NCBI GenBank assembly: GCA_023374045.1
Contig: CM041777.1
Span: 86,360,300 to 86,424,299 of the forward strand
Source of the DNA: Limonium bicolor
Taxonomy: Eukaryota > Streptophyta > Magnoliopsida > Caryophyllales > Plumbaginaceae
Reading direction: 5' to 3'
DNA: 64,000 nucleotides
Below the pieces are notes generated by a model, which was given only the letters and a program-made list of their open reading frames with translations, made no database searches and was not told the origin of the DNA. Of the stretch, positions 1 through 11,264 are shown piece after piece. The first letter of the stretch is position 1; the number at the start of each line of letters is the position of its first letter. Made by a program: the position numbers and the translations under genes.

Positions 1-89
1 ATGACCAAGTCTTGCAGGTTAACTCAACCTAGCACAGTCAAGAATGTGTCTATATCGCTGATAACTAAATCAGACAAGCTAAGGCTGAA

Positions 90-884
90 TTGATGGACAT
101 CATAGTCAAAGAAAGTGAGGCTGAGACTATAGAAGACTTTGTCTTCATAGTAAAGAATTTTCAGAAATTCATGCTTAATCAGCCAAATCGACAGAGTCGG
201 TCGTTCTTGAATACCTCCAAACAGGTCTTCAACTCTGTCACCTGCTTCAACTGCAACAAACCCGGTCACTTCAAGAAAGACTGCCCTCTCCTTAAAAATC
301 AGTTTACAAAACCTCAAGGGAGATCACTGATGGCATCTGTTGGTTGGGGAGACTTAGACTCTGACGACCAAGATGAGGAATCAAGCGGTCTAATTTGTCT
401 CATGGCGCATGATACAACTGAGTCCATGATCCCTGACAACGAGGTAACTCACTCTCATCTTGAGACATATTTTTACCGTATATCTCCTATGGGTTTTATG
501 AATTTGATTGCTAAAATAGTTTCTGAGACTAACTCTCTTAAGGCTGATCTCAACAGAAAAATCACCGAGTTAACTGAGGAACTCGAGATTTCAAAAGGGC
601 TTATGTATGCTTTAAGAGATGAAACTGAGGAACACAAGACTATTTTCTGCTCACTTAGGCTAGATATGCAAGACTCTAGGCGACATGTTGACTCCCTTAC
701 AAAGGAGCTTGACAAAGTCAAGAGTCTTACAGAATCTAACCAAAGGGACCAAGAAGAGTCACTCACTCAGATTGACACTCTCAAACATGATCTCACTGTT
801 TTTTCTCACAAATGTTGTGCCCTTCAAAATGAGTTGAATAGTTCTGAATCCAGAGTCATTTCCCTAAACTCTTCTGTCAAATAA
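90..884 (+). pseudogene. Sirevirus gag remnant with CCHC zinc knuckle and coiled coil
   Basis: Open for 264 codons from the methionine at 90, but the true start lies upstream and outside the window. A CCHC knuckle (CFNCNKPGHFKKDC, about residues 53-66) is the nucleocapsid motif that binds RNA during particle assembly. The rest, about residues 130-260, is heptad-rich and full of Leu, Lys and Glu (for example LTKELDKVKSLTESN), consistent with the long coiled coil in Sirevirus gag. A TAA at 882-884 ends it, yet related sequence continues beyond, so this is probably a premature stop. The family assignment rests on the knuckle plus downstream pol; confidence in gag identity is high, in boundaries low. 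Confidence 0.7.
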
Positions 885-1408
885 CTCACTCAAAAGCTGA
901 AACAAAAAGAGCACACCCTCTCTCTCAAGCTAGTCAATTTCATCAAACAGGTTACTTCCTCTGAATTGCCTGAGTGGGCCAACTCCAAAATCAAAGAAGT
1001 CAGTCAGGATCGTGACGATCTCTGACGGAAAGTAGAAAAACTTTCTAAAGAGATTGTCAATTAAGATCTGGGGTTGGAACCACTCAATCCAAGCCCAAGT
1101 GGCACAAAGGTAAATTCGACATTCCCAAAATATGTCCAAATCCAACAACAAACCCAAGCGCCAACAACAAAAAGAAAATTTTGGTTCATGGTGGAAAGGA
1201 CAACACAATATGTCAATCTTCCTCCTACCAAGATCTGCGGTTATTGTGGAAACCCAGGACATCGGGACAATGCCCGTGACAAATTAAATAGAGATCTCTC
1301 GTTCAACCTTAAATGCGTCAGATAGATTCTTGAAGCTAGAGAAAAGTTGAAACAATCTGGTTTGAAAAGGGAACCCAAGTACATCTGGGTTCCTAAAACT
1401 AATAAATG
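885..1408 (+). pseudogene. gag C-terminal remnant with degenerate second zinc knuckle
   Basis: This stretch continues gag in broken frames. At about 1236-1280 it encodes ICGYCGNPGHRDNARDK, a CCHC-like knuckle in which the last cysteine is lost. It is followed by YIWVPK (about 1380-1398), a short Trp-Val-Pro-Lys motif seen before the protease in Sireviruses. Stops occur at 1024, 1063, 1323 and 1408. Two knuckles separated by a long spacer fit Sirevirus gag. No intact product can come from this part. Confidence 0.55.
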
Positions 1409-1807
1409 ATCTCTTGTTTTGTAGGTGAAGGTGAATGAAGACTGCTGGTACTTAGATAGTGGATGCTTTCATCACATGACCGGAGATCCAAATCAATAGG
1501 TAAGGTTACTTTTGGAAATAACAACCAAGGTGAAATCGTGGGAGTTGGATTTGTAGGTAACCCCTCCAAATTCAAAGTTGATGGAGTCCATCTGGTCACT
1601 GGACTTCAACACAGTCTGTTAAGCATTTCTCAAATTTATGATAGATTTAATTTGGTACTTTTTTCATCTTCAGATTGTAAAGTTTTCGACGAGTGTATAG
1701 GGTCCCTAAAAGCCATTAGACGTAGAGAAGGAAATATTTACAAAATGTGCTTTTCAATCAACCCGGATGACCAAGTCTGTCTCAATGTTCATTCCTAGAA
1801 TCAACTG
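1409..1807 (+). pseudogene. Ty1/copia aspartic protease remnant
   Basis: Around 1441-1485 the translation reads CWYLDSGCFHHMTGD. This is the copia protease active site (Asp-Ser-Gly), which would cleave the Gag-Pol polyprotein. The downstream segment from 1463 includes GNPSKFKVDGVHLVTGLQHS and SISQIYDRFNLVLFSS, matching the pre-integrase region before the HHCC finger. Frames change near 1485-1500 and a TAG occurs at 1797-1799. The catalytic Asp is retained but the reading frame is not. Confidence 0.7.
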
Positions 1808-3001
1808 ATGTGGCACACCAGACTCGGTCATGCAAACCACCGGCTATTGAATAAACTCAAAAGTAAGGACCTAGTTGTTGGTTTACCCGATACAAACTTT
1901 GACACAGACTCCGTCTGTGAAGCATGTATAAAGGTAAACACACTCAGTCATCTTTCAAAAGTAAGTCAACTCTCTCTACTAGCTCTCCATTGGAACTGCT
2001 TCACATGGATCTTGTTGGTCCCATGTGTACTCAAAGTCGAAGTGGTAAAAGGTATATTTTGGACAATGTTGATGATTATTCTAAATGGACTTAGCTAATT
2101 TTTCTTTCTACTAAGGATGAAACCTTCACTGAGTTGCCAAACTTCATAAAATTCTAATTAACAAATTCTCATTCACATTGAAAACCCTGTGAACTGATCA
2201 GGGAACTGAATTTTGCAACAAGTTTTTTGATGAGTTTTGTAGGGATAAGGGAGTTGACCATCAACTCTCATCCGCAAGAACTCCAGAGCAGAACGGAGTC
2301 GTTGAACACAAGATAAGGACCTTGGTCGAGATGGCGCGTACCATGCTTATTGATAGTCAACTAGCTCCATCCTACTGGGCAGAAGCAGTCAATACAGCAT
2401 GTTATGTGCTTAATCGAGCCTTAATTCATCATTTTCTTCACAAGACTCCCTATGAACTTCTTCGACAACGCTAACCAAATTTCATTCATCTCAAACGTTT
2501 TAGTTGTTAGTGTTACATACATAATAATGGTAAGGACAACCTGGGTAAGTTTTCACCCAAAAGTGATGAAGGTATATTTCGAGGCTATTCTTCTAAAAGC
2601 AAAGCTTATCATGTCATTAATTTGAGAACTCAGTACTTAGAAGAAAGCCCTCATGTCAAGTTCGATGAGTTTAACAATGTTGGCTCATCTTCTGATCAAC
2701 TTGACTTTGCCCCTGATGATTTCCTCACTGACACACACTTCATTACAGTTCCCATAAGCAGACTTCAGGACACTCCCTCCACCTCCACAAAAAACACCTA
2801 GTAAAAGAAAGCCATACCTTAAATGACACTGATACTAACCACATACCCGACCCACTCAATCCTCTCCAACTAAATTTTGACTCAACTGAGCACGACACAC
2901 CCTCTCCTACTCCACATTGGAAATTTCAACAGGCCTCCGCACATCCTCCTAAAAATATTATCTTATATCCAAATTCAAGCATCCAAACTCGTCTTCAAGC
3001 C
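1808..3001 (+). pseudogene. Ty1/copia integrase remnant
   Basis: The segment starts with MWHTRLGHANHRLLNKL and has CEAC downstream, giving the His-His-Cys-Cys zinc-binding module. The rve core follows in broken frames. Around 2280-2460 it reads PEQNGVVEHKIRTLVEM and then SYWAEAVNTACYVLN, which contains the catalytic Glu of the DDE triad. Stops and frameshifts separate the zinc module from the core, and a TAA lies at 2474. From about 2480 to 3000 the linker towards RT is highly decayed and shows no continuous frame. The integrase would have joined cDNA to host DNA. Confidence 0.7.
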
Positions 3002-3919
3002 ATGCAAAACCTATGTGCCTTTGGTGCCTTTCTTTCAAGAACCAAACCAAAAAATGTCAAAGAGGCTTTACTTGATAGCGACTGGATCACTGCTATGCAG
3101 GAGGAACTTAATTCCCTTCAACGACATACTGTTTGGGAATTAGTCTATCGACCCTCGCATCAACAAACTATTGATACTCGATGGGTTTTTCATAGTAAAC
3201 TTGATGATGTAGGGCAAGTTTACAGGAATGAATCTCGTTTAGTAGTACAGGGTTATAATCAAGAAGAAGGGATTGACTATGATGAGACCTTCGCACCTGT
3301 AGCATGCCTTGAAGCAATCCGCATGCTCATTGTGTTTGCTGCATTCAAAGGTTTCACACTCTATCAAATGTAAGTCAAGACAACCTTTCTTCATGGCTAT
3401 ATTGATAGAGAGGTCTACGTCGAACAACCCCCAGGGTTCACAGACTCCGTCCATCCCGACTACGTTTACAAACTATGTAAAGCCCTTTATGAACTCAAAC
3501 AAGCTCCGCGTGCCTGGTATGAAAGACTCTCTTCATATCTCTTGCAAAATGGTTTCTCACGAGGTAAAGTGGACAAAACACTATTCATACTTCATTCACA
3601 TGATCTACTACTAGTACAAGTTTATGTGGATGATATTATTTATGGGTCTACAAGTAACACCCTCTGTGAACATTTTGCTAACCTTATGAAAAAAGAGTTT
3701 TCTATGAATGAGTTAGGAGAACTTCGGTTCTTCCTAGGCTTACAAATTCAACAGGAGAAGGATGGGATCAAGATCCACCAACAAAAGTACATTAAGGAAC
3801 TCCTTGGAAAGTACAACCTTGCAAACGTCAAAAGCATGTCCACTCCTAGCTGCACAACTGCCAAACTTGATCTTGATGATAATGGAGTCGGTGTAAATGC
3901 CACGGATACAGAGGGATGA
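3002..3919 (+). pseudogene. Ty1/copia reverse transcriptase remnant
   Basis: The first piece, 3002-3373, has [30 protein letters not shown] and [15 protein letters not shown], the standard N-terminal landmarks of copia RT. The middle (3374-3540) is in other frames and retains a [22 protein letters not shown] stretch. The second piece, 3542-3919, has the catalytic motif [10 protein letters not shown], so both catalytic Asp residues remain, then [11 protein letters not shown] and the YIKELL region. A TAA at 3372 and later shifts inactivate it. The IN-then-RT order confirms copia rather than gypsy. Confidence 0.8.
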
Positions 3920-4560
3920 TAGGGTCCCTTTTACCTAACTGCCAGTCGCCCGGATATCCTTCACACAGTCTATCTTTGTCCCCGCTTTCAAGCAACACAA
4001 AAATAGTCATCTCAAGGCAGTTAAACATATCTTTCGATACCTCAAAGGTATAAGTACTCTAATCTATGGTACCCTGTTCTCTTACTTTTGATTTATCTGG
4101 TTTTAGTGATTCCGATTGGGTTGGTTCCCTCCAAGATCAAAAGAGTACTTTAGGTAATGCCTAATTTCTTGGTCTTTGCCTAGTTTCATGGTCCTCTAAA
4201 AAGCAAAACTCCGTTGCACTCTCCACAACTAAAGCAGAGTATGTCTCTACTGCAGCATGTTGCTCCAAAATCCTTTGGATGAAACAACAGTTGCAAGACT
4301 ACCACTTCACTCAAGCTCAAATTCTAATCTTTTTTGATAATAAAAGCACCATAAAAATATCTGAAAACCCAGTCCAACATTCAAGAACCAAACACATTGA
4401 AATTCACCTTCACTTCTTGAAGGACTGTGTTGAGAAAAAATTAATCCAACTTGACTTTGTCCCCACTGACGATCAACTTGCCGATATCTTTACTAAACCA
4501 CTGCCTACAGCAAGGTTTGAGGCACTTCGCTCTGCAAGTGGAATGACTCCGTCTACCTAG
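3920..4560 (+). pseudogene. Ty1/copia RNase H remnant, end of pol
   Basis: From about 3925 the frame is broken but ARPDI-like, HLKAVKHIFRYLKG-like and SWSSKKQNSVALSTTKAEYV-like segments can be followed to 4255. The final open part, 4279-4560, encodes MKQQLQDYHF, DNKSTIKISENPVQHSRTKH, IEIHLHFLKD and DQLADIFTKPLP, typical of the C-terminal end of copia pol. It ends with TAG at 4558. RNase H would remove template RNA. The 313 bp between this stop and the third ORF (4561-4873) hold no gene and are pyrimidine-rich at their 3' end. Confidence 0.75.
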
Positions 4561-4873
4561 GTGGTTGTATCTCCTTTCTTTTAGTGCAATCGTCAGCAGG
4601 TATGTCTTTAAGTTGCATTGAGTCAGTCCATGTATGTGAATAAACCTGTCAAATGTGTTATCCTTGCATCTCTCTCTGGTTTTGTCACTACACGCACATG
4701 TCAGTGATCCCCAACTATACCCGAAATCCTCGCTCTTAATCTCTCGCGTATATCCACTATTACACGCAAAAATCCTGTACCTTCTACACGCCCGCAGCAG
4801 CCTATAACTAAGCCTACTCATCACTCAACCTCCCTCATTCTTTCTCCTGCTCATTCTCATTCCACTTTTTACC

Positions 4874-6501
4874 ATGGCTAGCATCAACTTCAATGGCATC
4901 ACTATTCCAAACGAAATTTTTCGAGATCCATTATGCCTCCAAGCATACCTTCAACAAATGGCCACCCCTCAACAAACCACCACCACCACCATCACTCCAT
5001 CCCCCACCAAAACAGAAACACCACCTCCACCTTCAAACACATCCTCCCCAAAAGACACACCACCATCAGCTGCCCCAACAGAGGTGCTCGACACAGATGT
5101 TGAAGAAATCACCCCCATCAAACCCCTTCTCTCCACTAGCCAAACCTCGTTCACCGTCCTTACCACAGCAACCGTCAAACCCTACCACCCAAGACCCAAC
5201 CCCAACAACAACACACTCCGACCCAGCAAAACAATCCCCTGCAAAATCCGTAACCCCCACACCACCACCCTTTCCCAAACCCAAAACTAGAAAACGTAAG
5301 TCTACAACTAACTGTCCCACTATCAAACACGTCCTTCGCTCCAGCCAACAAGCTCCCCCTACATCGTCACCCGCAGTTTCCTCTGCATCTGGTGAGTCTT
5401 CCCCGGTTCAAGAAACACAGCCAGCGACAACAGTGAGTCATGAAACCTCAACAGGAGCTACCTCAACACGTTCCCAGAAACCTCCAAAGCCAACTCGACG
5501 AAGTGCCAAGATTGACCCTTTCAACCAACACTACATGCTCTCCGACCCCGCGGCGGATCGCAATTTGGTTAAGGGTAAATATCTTGACTTTTCTTGGGCT
5601 TTATCCAATCATCTTGGAGAACTTGTCAAATTGTTGGAAGTTCAGGGCTGGACCCATCTTTTTTCCGAAATCTCAGAATGGTACTTGCAAGAATCTCTAG
5701 ATTTCTATCAAAACTTGGTCATTCGTAATGGTTCTGCACAGTCCTTTGTCAATTCAAAAGCTATTTTCTTTTATCTTCCCAAAATTTCTGAGGTCCTTGG
5801 AGTCCCCTTGCTGGTCTACAATTTTATGACAAAGGAGTCCTTCTTGATATTCCCGGAGTCCCACACACCAAAATTTATAGATTTTTCTCGTCAAAAAGAA
5901 AAGTGGGTTCTTCGATTCCAAGGGGTGATCTCTCTATCCTCCACCAACTCCTTCATATTCTTGTTATCAAAAGTATTGTTCCATGAAAAGAAAGAAATCA
6001 AATGGCAAATTGTCTTGATTTGTCCATCATGTACTGCATCCTCAACCGTCATCCTCTCAATTTGGCCTTCATAATTCTCAATCATTTGGCTCACTCTGTC
6101 GATACTCCCAAGCACTCCCTAGGCTATGTCTTCTGGCTTCCTAGGATATTTAAATATTTTTAGGTACCGCTGGAGAAATCAACCCCAGAGTGCATCGAGG
6201 AAGTGGACACAATCAACTTGAGGTACCTGAACAGGCTCACCTCCATCGACAAGACTCAGCTGCTGCCTCCTCCAACTCCCGCCACCACACCCCAGAGCTC
6301 CACCCCATAAGAAACGGCCAAGCAGGACAATTCCTTCCACTCCAGGAGAAGATCGATCAATTGATCACTCTGGCTAGAGAGCTGGGCCAGTGCACCACAA
6401 AGATAATGAAGAGACTCATTGGTCTGGAGAAAGTAGTGTCCGCGATACAGGAGGCCATACTGGACCTTACCTCTACCGTCAACCCACTCCTTGCTAAATA
6501 G
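4874..6501 (+). pseudogene. Sirevirus third ORF (putative plant transposon protein domain), frameshifted
   Basis: The start is chosen at ACC-ATG-GC (4874), a good plant initiation context just after pol. The N-terminal part is Pro/Thr/Ser-rich and unstructured. Near 5180-5290 the frame shifts by one. The next frame carries a basic KPPKPTRRSAKIDPFN segment and a globular region with LVKGKYLDFS, SLDFYQNLVI and FFYLPKISEVLGVPL, resembling the domain catalogued as PF20167. A second shift occurs near 6060. The final part, 6190-6501, ends in LITLARELGQ...KRLIGLEKVVSAIQEAIL, a predicted coiled coil. Sometimes called env-like, but I see no signal peptide or membrane segment. The function is unknown. 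Confidence 0.65.
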
Positions 6502-6662
6502 ATAACCACCACCCCCCCCCCCACGTGCGTGTGTGTCTAATGCTAGAACTTAGGCTGGTTGGAAGTTCTAAACACTTTGTTTTTGGATTGTTCGTGGATA
6601 CTAACATTAACTCTCTGTGACTGCAAGGCTTCCCCTTTGATGAAAGCAAAAGGGGGAAGCGG
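6502..6662 (+). promoter_or_regulatory. polypurine tract region of the Sirevirus
   Basis: The purine run GCAAAAGGGGGAAGC at about 6647-6661 follows the third ORF by 150 bp and precedes a TG dinucleotide at 6663. This is where plus-strand DNA synthesis would be primed. A C-rich run (14 C-rich bases) lies at 6509-6524. No gene is present. Confidence 0.55.
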
Positions 6663-6841
6663 TGAATCCCATCTGGTGTACAGGCAACTCTAAATGCGTT
6701 TTGAATTGCTTTAAGTTTTTTTGCTGCAAGTTTATGTGGTTGTCAGATTGTTATACTTGCGCTTATTACTTTACCATGCTCTTTGATAAGCCGCAGACTT
6801 ATCATATTTTTTGCTGCAAGGAACGCATCTCTAGGCAGAAA

Positions 6842-7050
6842 TTCCATTGAAGCCGGACTCGGTGCCGGGTTGGTTCTACACGGCATGAGCACAGAACAGA
6901 AAAGAGGCCTTGCCGGATGCGATGCCGGGTAAATGCTATCCGGCATGAGTATAGAGTCGCTTCGGTTAACCATACGACAGCACATGTGTTCCACGTGATT
7001 TCCAACCGCTGCCGGGTGTGATGCCAGGTATATCCTACCCGACATATGTA
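6842..7050. repeat. GCCGG dyad repeats in LTR
   Basis: Repeated units of the form GCCGGATGCGATGCCGGGT followed by ATCCGGCATGAG. The half-sites ATGCCGG and CCGGCAT can pair as a 7-bp stem. Three decayed units are visible here, with a related pair at 7740-7830. Confidence 0.7.
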
Positions 7051-7162
7051 CTGTTTCACGCAGAATTGACGGTTTTGACCGTTAACAGTTAAAACATTTC
7101 CCATGTGTCCCATCGGCTACCGATGATCCGACACGACGCCCGGCAAGAGACATATTAAAGCC

Positions 7163-7172
7163 CTATAAATAG
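7163..7172 (+). promoter_or_regulatory. TATA box of probable Sirevirus LTR
   Basis: CTATAAATAG preceded by GCC, a canonical plant TATA element, about 500 bp into the LTR and just downstream of the GCCGG dyads. Confidence 0.5.
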
Positions 7173-8143
7173 GCCGAGAGTCTACATCAATGGGGACATT
7201 CCAACATTATATTACACTCCATTCCACGCTTCACTGCCGCCTCATTCCAAGTGTTGGTGTCCAAGGCTTTTCTACGGATCCACAAGAAGAAGAGAAGATT
7301 TCCTTTTCGGGTTAAGGCTATAACCAATCTCCTTCTCCCTTATGTATTCCTTCTCTATTTAAGTGGGGGTGAAGTAGGAATCCTTGTTAGGCTTTGGCTA
7401 GGGATGAATTCCTTCTATGTAAACAATATGATATTTCAATACAAATTCAAGCGTTCATTAAGATTCTGGTTCTTATGGCAAGGGAATTAGTTGATCACTC
7501 ATTCTCTTTATGCAAGTTCTACTTGAGGGGGAAAAGCCCAAGAGTAGGATAGGTTAGACAAATCTTAGTGGTCTTTAAACATTGTCTTCTGCGCTTCAGC
7601 GGGAGCAAGACTTGAGAGTGCGAGTTAATCCATCTTCCCCCATCTCCTTGTTCATTTCGTAGCATGACATATGCTCGATTTGTTAATGGGTTTTGAGTTT
7701 CTTGTTCGAAGCAAGAGAGTGGTTTTCACCATATGAACGTGCCGGATGCACTGCCGGGTGCTTCCTGTCCGGCACATTCAAGAATTTGAATATACCGTGC
7801 ATCTGATGTCCGGCAGGACATCCGGCGCAATCATGTTGGTTGGTTAAGTTCGTGTCTTGAAGTTGCATTGCGTGATCATGTTGGTACTTAGGGTGGTTTA
7901 GTCCTAAACCTCGCATTTAGATAGGTTTTAGTTAATTATTGTGTCATTTACATCTCCCCCCTTATTATAGAATAGGCTTTTGCCCGGATTAGGACTAATT
8001 TTCTATAAGTCCCTTGGGTACGATACTCTCGGTCGTAATATATTTACACTATACTCCGACCGGGTTTTTATTTGCTACCCGTAGTAGAGTTGTAGGTTTA
8101 GTTTAATATTTTATTCTTCTTATGTATATAGTTTATCCTAACA

Positions 8144-8359
8144 ATTTCTCTGTTAGCACTCTTGCTTGCTTGAATTATCTCAACAATCAAGGGGGAACTA
8201 CCATGGAATCACTTGACTCACACTTTATCTACTTCGATTAAGGGGGAACTTCGACATGGTCGGTTCCCCTAGGTCTTTGTGTTTTGTTTCTCAGGATCAC
8301 CTCAATCGACCCACTCAAGATTCACGAAGGTTTGCTATCATCAGCAACAAGGGAGAAAC
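8144..8359 (+). promoter_or_regulatory. multiple polypurine-tract-like runs of a second Sirevirus-like 3' end
   Basis: Three purine runs occur in 170 bp: CAAGGGGGAACTA near 8188, TAAGGGGGAACTT near 8240 and CAAGGGAGAAAC near 8348. Multiple polypurine tracts ahead of the 3' LTR are a described Sirevirus feature. No coding sequence is seen. Confidence 0.45.
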
Positions 8360-9189
8360 TATTAGAGCATAAAAATATCACTGAGATAGTCAATCGCTTT
8401 GAAAGAGTCACTCGCCCTTGATAAAACACAAAAGACGTCAGCTTCACAATCACAACAGAGTCTACACATAACCTAGAAGCATGATCGACTCCGTCTCACC
8501 GTTGCGATATTTAAGGAATGAACGCGTCAACACTTAATCTCCTCAATGGGTAGAAGGCGCTCAGTCGACTTTGAAGTTTACGCCCGAAGACTGGCGCAAC
8601 ACCCTCCGCACGCGTCCACGAAGTTAGTTCCGACATTCAAGGAACTAACTCTCTTAGCTGTTGTACTTAGAAATAGTATAAATAGGAATGTAATTTTCAG
8701 TTGTAAGTGCGCTTTGCTGATTCAGAAATTGTGAGAGATTAGAGAGAGAGCTGTTTTCCGATTTAAAAAGAGATTTAGTACCAAATTCAGTTTGAGCTTA
8801 TAGATAGACTCATTCTAGGTAGGACCTAGTTTCACTACGCTTATCATTGTGTTGATCAGAAATTGTATTGGGTGAGTGAGTGAAAACCACAAAGTAGATT
8901 TTATCTACGAAGTGGGCATGGTAAGTTGTTTTATTTTGACCAGAAAATAAAATAGCTTATTTTATGTATCTTGCTGAGTTCCACTGAGTCCTTCAATCTT
9001 TCAAGCATCGTTCCAATTTAGTTCTTCCAAGTCTGTCTTACATTACAACTTCAGGCAACTATCTCCGCACACTTAGTTCGACTAAGTGTTTCCACATTAT
9101 CAGTGCTACCACATACTTAGTTCGATTGAGTCAGACCATCTCACAGACTAACACCTTGAGTTGGTTTGAGTCAGTCGTCCGATCCTACA
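8360..9189 (+). repeat. probable second Sirevirus-like 3' LTR
   Basis: It follows the last purine run and starts TATTAGAGC, which could be a mutated TG start. It contains a TATA box (8677) and ends near CCTACA at 9189. Just beyond, the sequence aligns with the interior of a chromovirus LTR, so this boundary is a junction of two different repeats. Ends are approximate. Confidence 0.4.
8677..8685 (+). promoter_or_regulatory. TATA box in second Sirevirus-like LTR
   Basis: TATAAATAG in the context AATAG-TATAAATAG-GAATG, placed as a retrotransposon LTR promoter would be. The start site would lie some 30 bp downstream. Confidence 0.5.
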
Positions 9190-10508
9190 CTACTGAACTT
9201 GGTGTTGATTTGTTTAAGTTTTCGTGCTTTGTTGTCGCTCTATGAATTCTGGATTTTGCGACGTCCGGACATGTGTCCTGACTTATATGTCCGGACATGT
9301 CGTCTAGCGCGCCTGTGTTCCTCTCTATTTTGAAGTGTCCGGATTTCTGTCCTGTTATGTATGTCCGGACAGAGTGCGAGGACGAGTATGTGATTATGAT
9401 TTTGGGCTATGTCCGTACTTGTAAGCCCGGACACAAGTTTGGACACGCCCAATTGAGTTTATGTGTTTTTACTCGCGACATGTGTCCGAACATGTAAGTT
9501 CAAACACATGTCCGGAATTCTTCGTATTTTCAATTTTGGACTTCTATCTGAACTTGCAAGCCGGACGTAAGTCCAGACAACCTTCTGTTTCTGTCTTGGC
9601 ATGTGTCCGGACGTGCAAGGTCAGACGCATGTTCGGACACCACTTCTATTTTTTCTAAATTACTCGTTTGAGCTCTGTTTTGACTTCCGTTTGGGAGATT
9701 TTGCTCCCCTAAGTGTGAATAAGAGTTTTGTACATGGTTTATGCTTATTTAATCACCTTTGATCAGTGAATTTGGATAAATGATTTTTGGGACCTAGTAC
9801 TATGCTTCTAAGCCTTGGATAGTCAGGTCGGGCTGTCATAGAATGCTATGCAGGAATTCCTTCTGTTAAAGTCCCTTGGGGTTTTTCTTAGAACGTTTAG
9901 TGACCGACGGGTCCAATAGTTGTCTCTACGACTTCTGATGTGGGATCTATGGATCCATAGGACATTAGTGTGTGTCCTTCTAATGTGTTAGTGGGTTACT
10001 AATGTCCCACCCAGTATCTATTCCTGAAAGTCCGACTAATGTTTTGTTGTGATATTTCGCTTTGCTTTGGAACTGTTTAGCTTCCGCTTATCTATTTGTG
10101 AACTATCTTGTGCTTCTCTCTGTTTTGCACAACTTCTGATTCCGGTTTTCAGTAGGCTTCCTTAAGGAAGTCTTCTGCTTACTAAGCTAGTGGAGCTCAC
10201 TCCTTTATATATACATTGCAAATTGATCTCTTGGAGAACCACTTCTTTCTTTGGAGTTCAACTTTATGCTTATGTTCAGATTCCATGTTGACTATACGCG
10301 ATAGACGTCTTTGACTTTGTGTAGCCTTAGGGCCTTTTCTTCACATGTATATCATTTCTGGTTTTCGAAATATTGTAAACGTTTACTAAGTTAATATTAG
10401 CATTGAATTGGTTTGAGATCGGTTTCGATTAGATCCTTGCGTTATTATGTAATACATACACGGTGTGTAGCGACCTCATAACTAGGCCATGTTTAGGGTC
10501 GTTACACA
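9190..10508 (+). repeat. 5'-truncated chromovirus LTR, diverged relative of the 23-32 kb element's LTR
   Basis: Colinear with the last two thirds of the LTRs at 23312 and 30079. It has a TGATTTGT start of similarity near 9205, a block of GTCCGGACA dyads, the GTAGCCTTAGGGCCTT segment and a 3' end GTAATACATACACGG...GGGTCGTTACA. In the intact LTRs the last part reads GGCCGG...GGGGTGTTACA. About the first 900 bp are missing, cut off where the Sirevirus-like LTR begins. No internal region or primer site follows, so it is a solo or broken LTR. Confidence 0.65.
9254..9640. repeat. GTCCGGACA dyad repeats (diverged copy)
   Basis: At least six occurrences of TGTCCGGACA-like palindromes separated by 40-70 bp. 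They match in type the cluster in the intact chromovirus LTRs, at lower identity. Confidence 0.7.
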
Positions 10509-11264
10509 TTATCTCTGTTTATTGGTAACTACTTTCAGTTTTCTTCACCAACAAAACATGTGTGCCTTTATTGTATATTTATAGTTGAGAAGAAAGTTGG
10601 AATGGACCTGGATCAACACATTGCTAAACCCAAATCGAAGAGAAAGACAAAAGTGAGTTTGTTTTGGTGCTAAAATTAGCTTTTTTTTTAATAAAGTATT
10701 CGACCTTTTTTAAAAGTTAAGTATTCGTCTGTTTCTGTATAAATTAAATGTTAGACTATTTAGATATTAACAATACAAATTTACAAAATAAAGTATTTGA
10801 TTGTATATATACTAAGTAACAAATAAATATAGATAAATATTTAATTGTTCAGATTCAGAGTATGTAAGGTAGTATACAAATCTGTAGAAACAAAGTATTC
10901 GACTATTTTGATACTAAGTATATGGATCCATTTAAATAAAGTATTCGATTGTTTATAATATGAGCATTTATAAATAAAGTATTCAACTATTTTTATATAG
11001 AGTTGTGATACTCCTATCTTTGATATCGTTGATATGGATGATTTATGAATGTTTTTTGTCTATGCTTGAGTTCCTGCAATGGATATTATATGAATGCTTA
11101 AGTGCTCTATGAATGCTTAAGTGATTATGATTTATGTTATAACCTTGTTTGTTATGTTTTGACCTTAATGGTTCATACTGTTGTTATTGGCTATGGCTTG
11201 ATTTATTGGTTGAATGTTCCGAGAATAATTAGAGCTTCAGGTCGAAGCTTTTCTTAAGGGGTGA
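10509..11264. other. AT-rich spacer with AAGTATTCGAC repeats
   Basis: No gene recognised. About 10690-11000 carries 8-10 degenerate copies of AAGTATTCGACTGTTT alternating with TAAATAAAG. The same repeat flanks the MULE at 19080-19274 and 48500-48640. A short ATG-led stretch at 10604-10653 (MDLDQHIAKPKSKRKTK) is followed by a GTGAGT that could be a splice donor, but nothing else supports a gene. The last 25 bp resemble the end of a gypsy internal region (TCGAAGC...CTTAAGGGGTGAA). Confidence 0.4.

Larger units (their letters stand above)
1..8143 (+). mobile_element. Sirevirus-type Ty1/copia retrotransposon, 5' part outside window, decayed
   Basis: The order of recognisable pieces is gag zinc knuckle, aspartic protease, integrase, reverse transcriptase, RNase H, then a separate third ORF and a polypurine tract. 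Integrase before RT defines Ty1/copia. The third ORF after pol, the two zinc-knuckle-like motifs in gag and GCCGG palindromes in the LTR point to the Sirevirus (SIRE/Maximus) lineage. The 5' LTR, the primer site and the gag start lie left of the window. Every coding domain is broken by stops or frameshifts, so this copy is not autonomous. The right edge is inferred from a CCTAACA end at 8143; no target duplication can be checked because the left end is missing. Confidence 0.8.
6663..8143 (+). repeat. probable Sirevirus 3' LTR
   Basis: It begins TG right after the purine tract and ends CCTAACA. It contains two blocks of GCCGG-type dyad repeats (6842-7050 and 7740-7830) and a TATA box at 7163. 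Published Sirevirus LTRs are known for such CGG-rich palindromes. No coding sequence is visible. The partner LTR is outside the window, so both boundaries are unproven. A separate unclassified LTR inserted here is an alternative. Confidence 0.45.

Noticed and set aside
4874..6501. Calling the Sirevirus third ORF an envelope gene
   Set aside because: No signal peptide, membrane segment or furin-like site seen; only the position resembles env.
9254..9640. Regular short repeats with spacers, CRISPR-like at first sight
   Set aside because: Repeats are imperfect palindromes with irregular spacing inside a plant LTR, with homologous clusters in the intact LTRs. CRISPR arrays do not occur in plants.
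10604..10653. Short exon candidate MDLDQHIAKPKSKRKTK followed by GTGAGT
   Set aside because: Only 17 codons, no supporting downstream exon or domain in the AT-rich sequence that follows.
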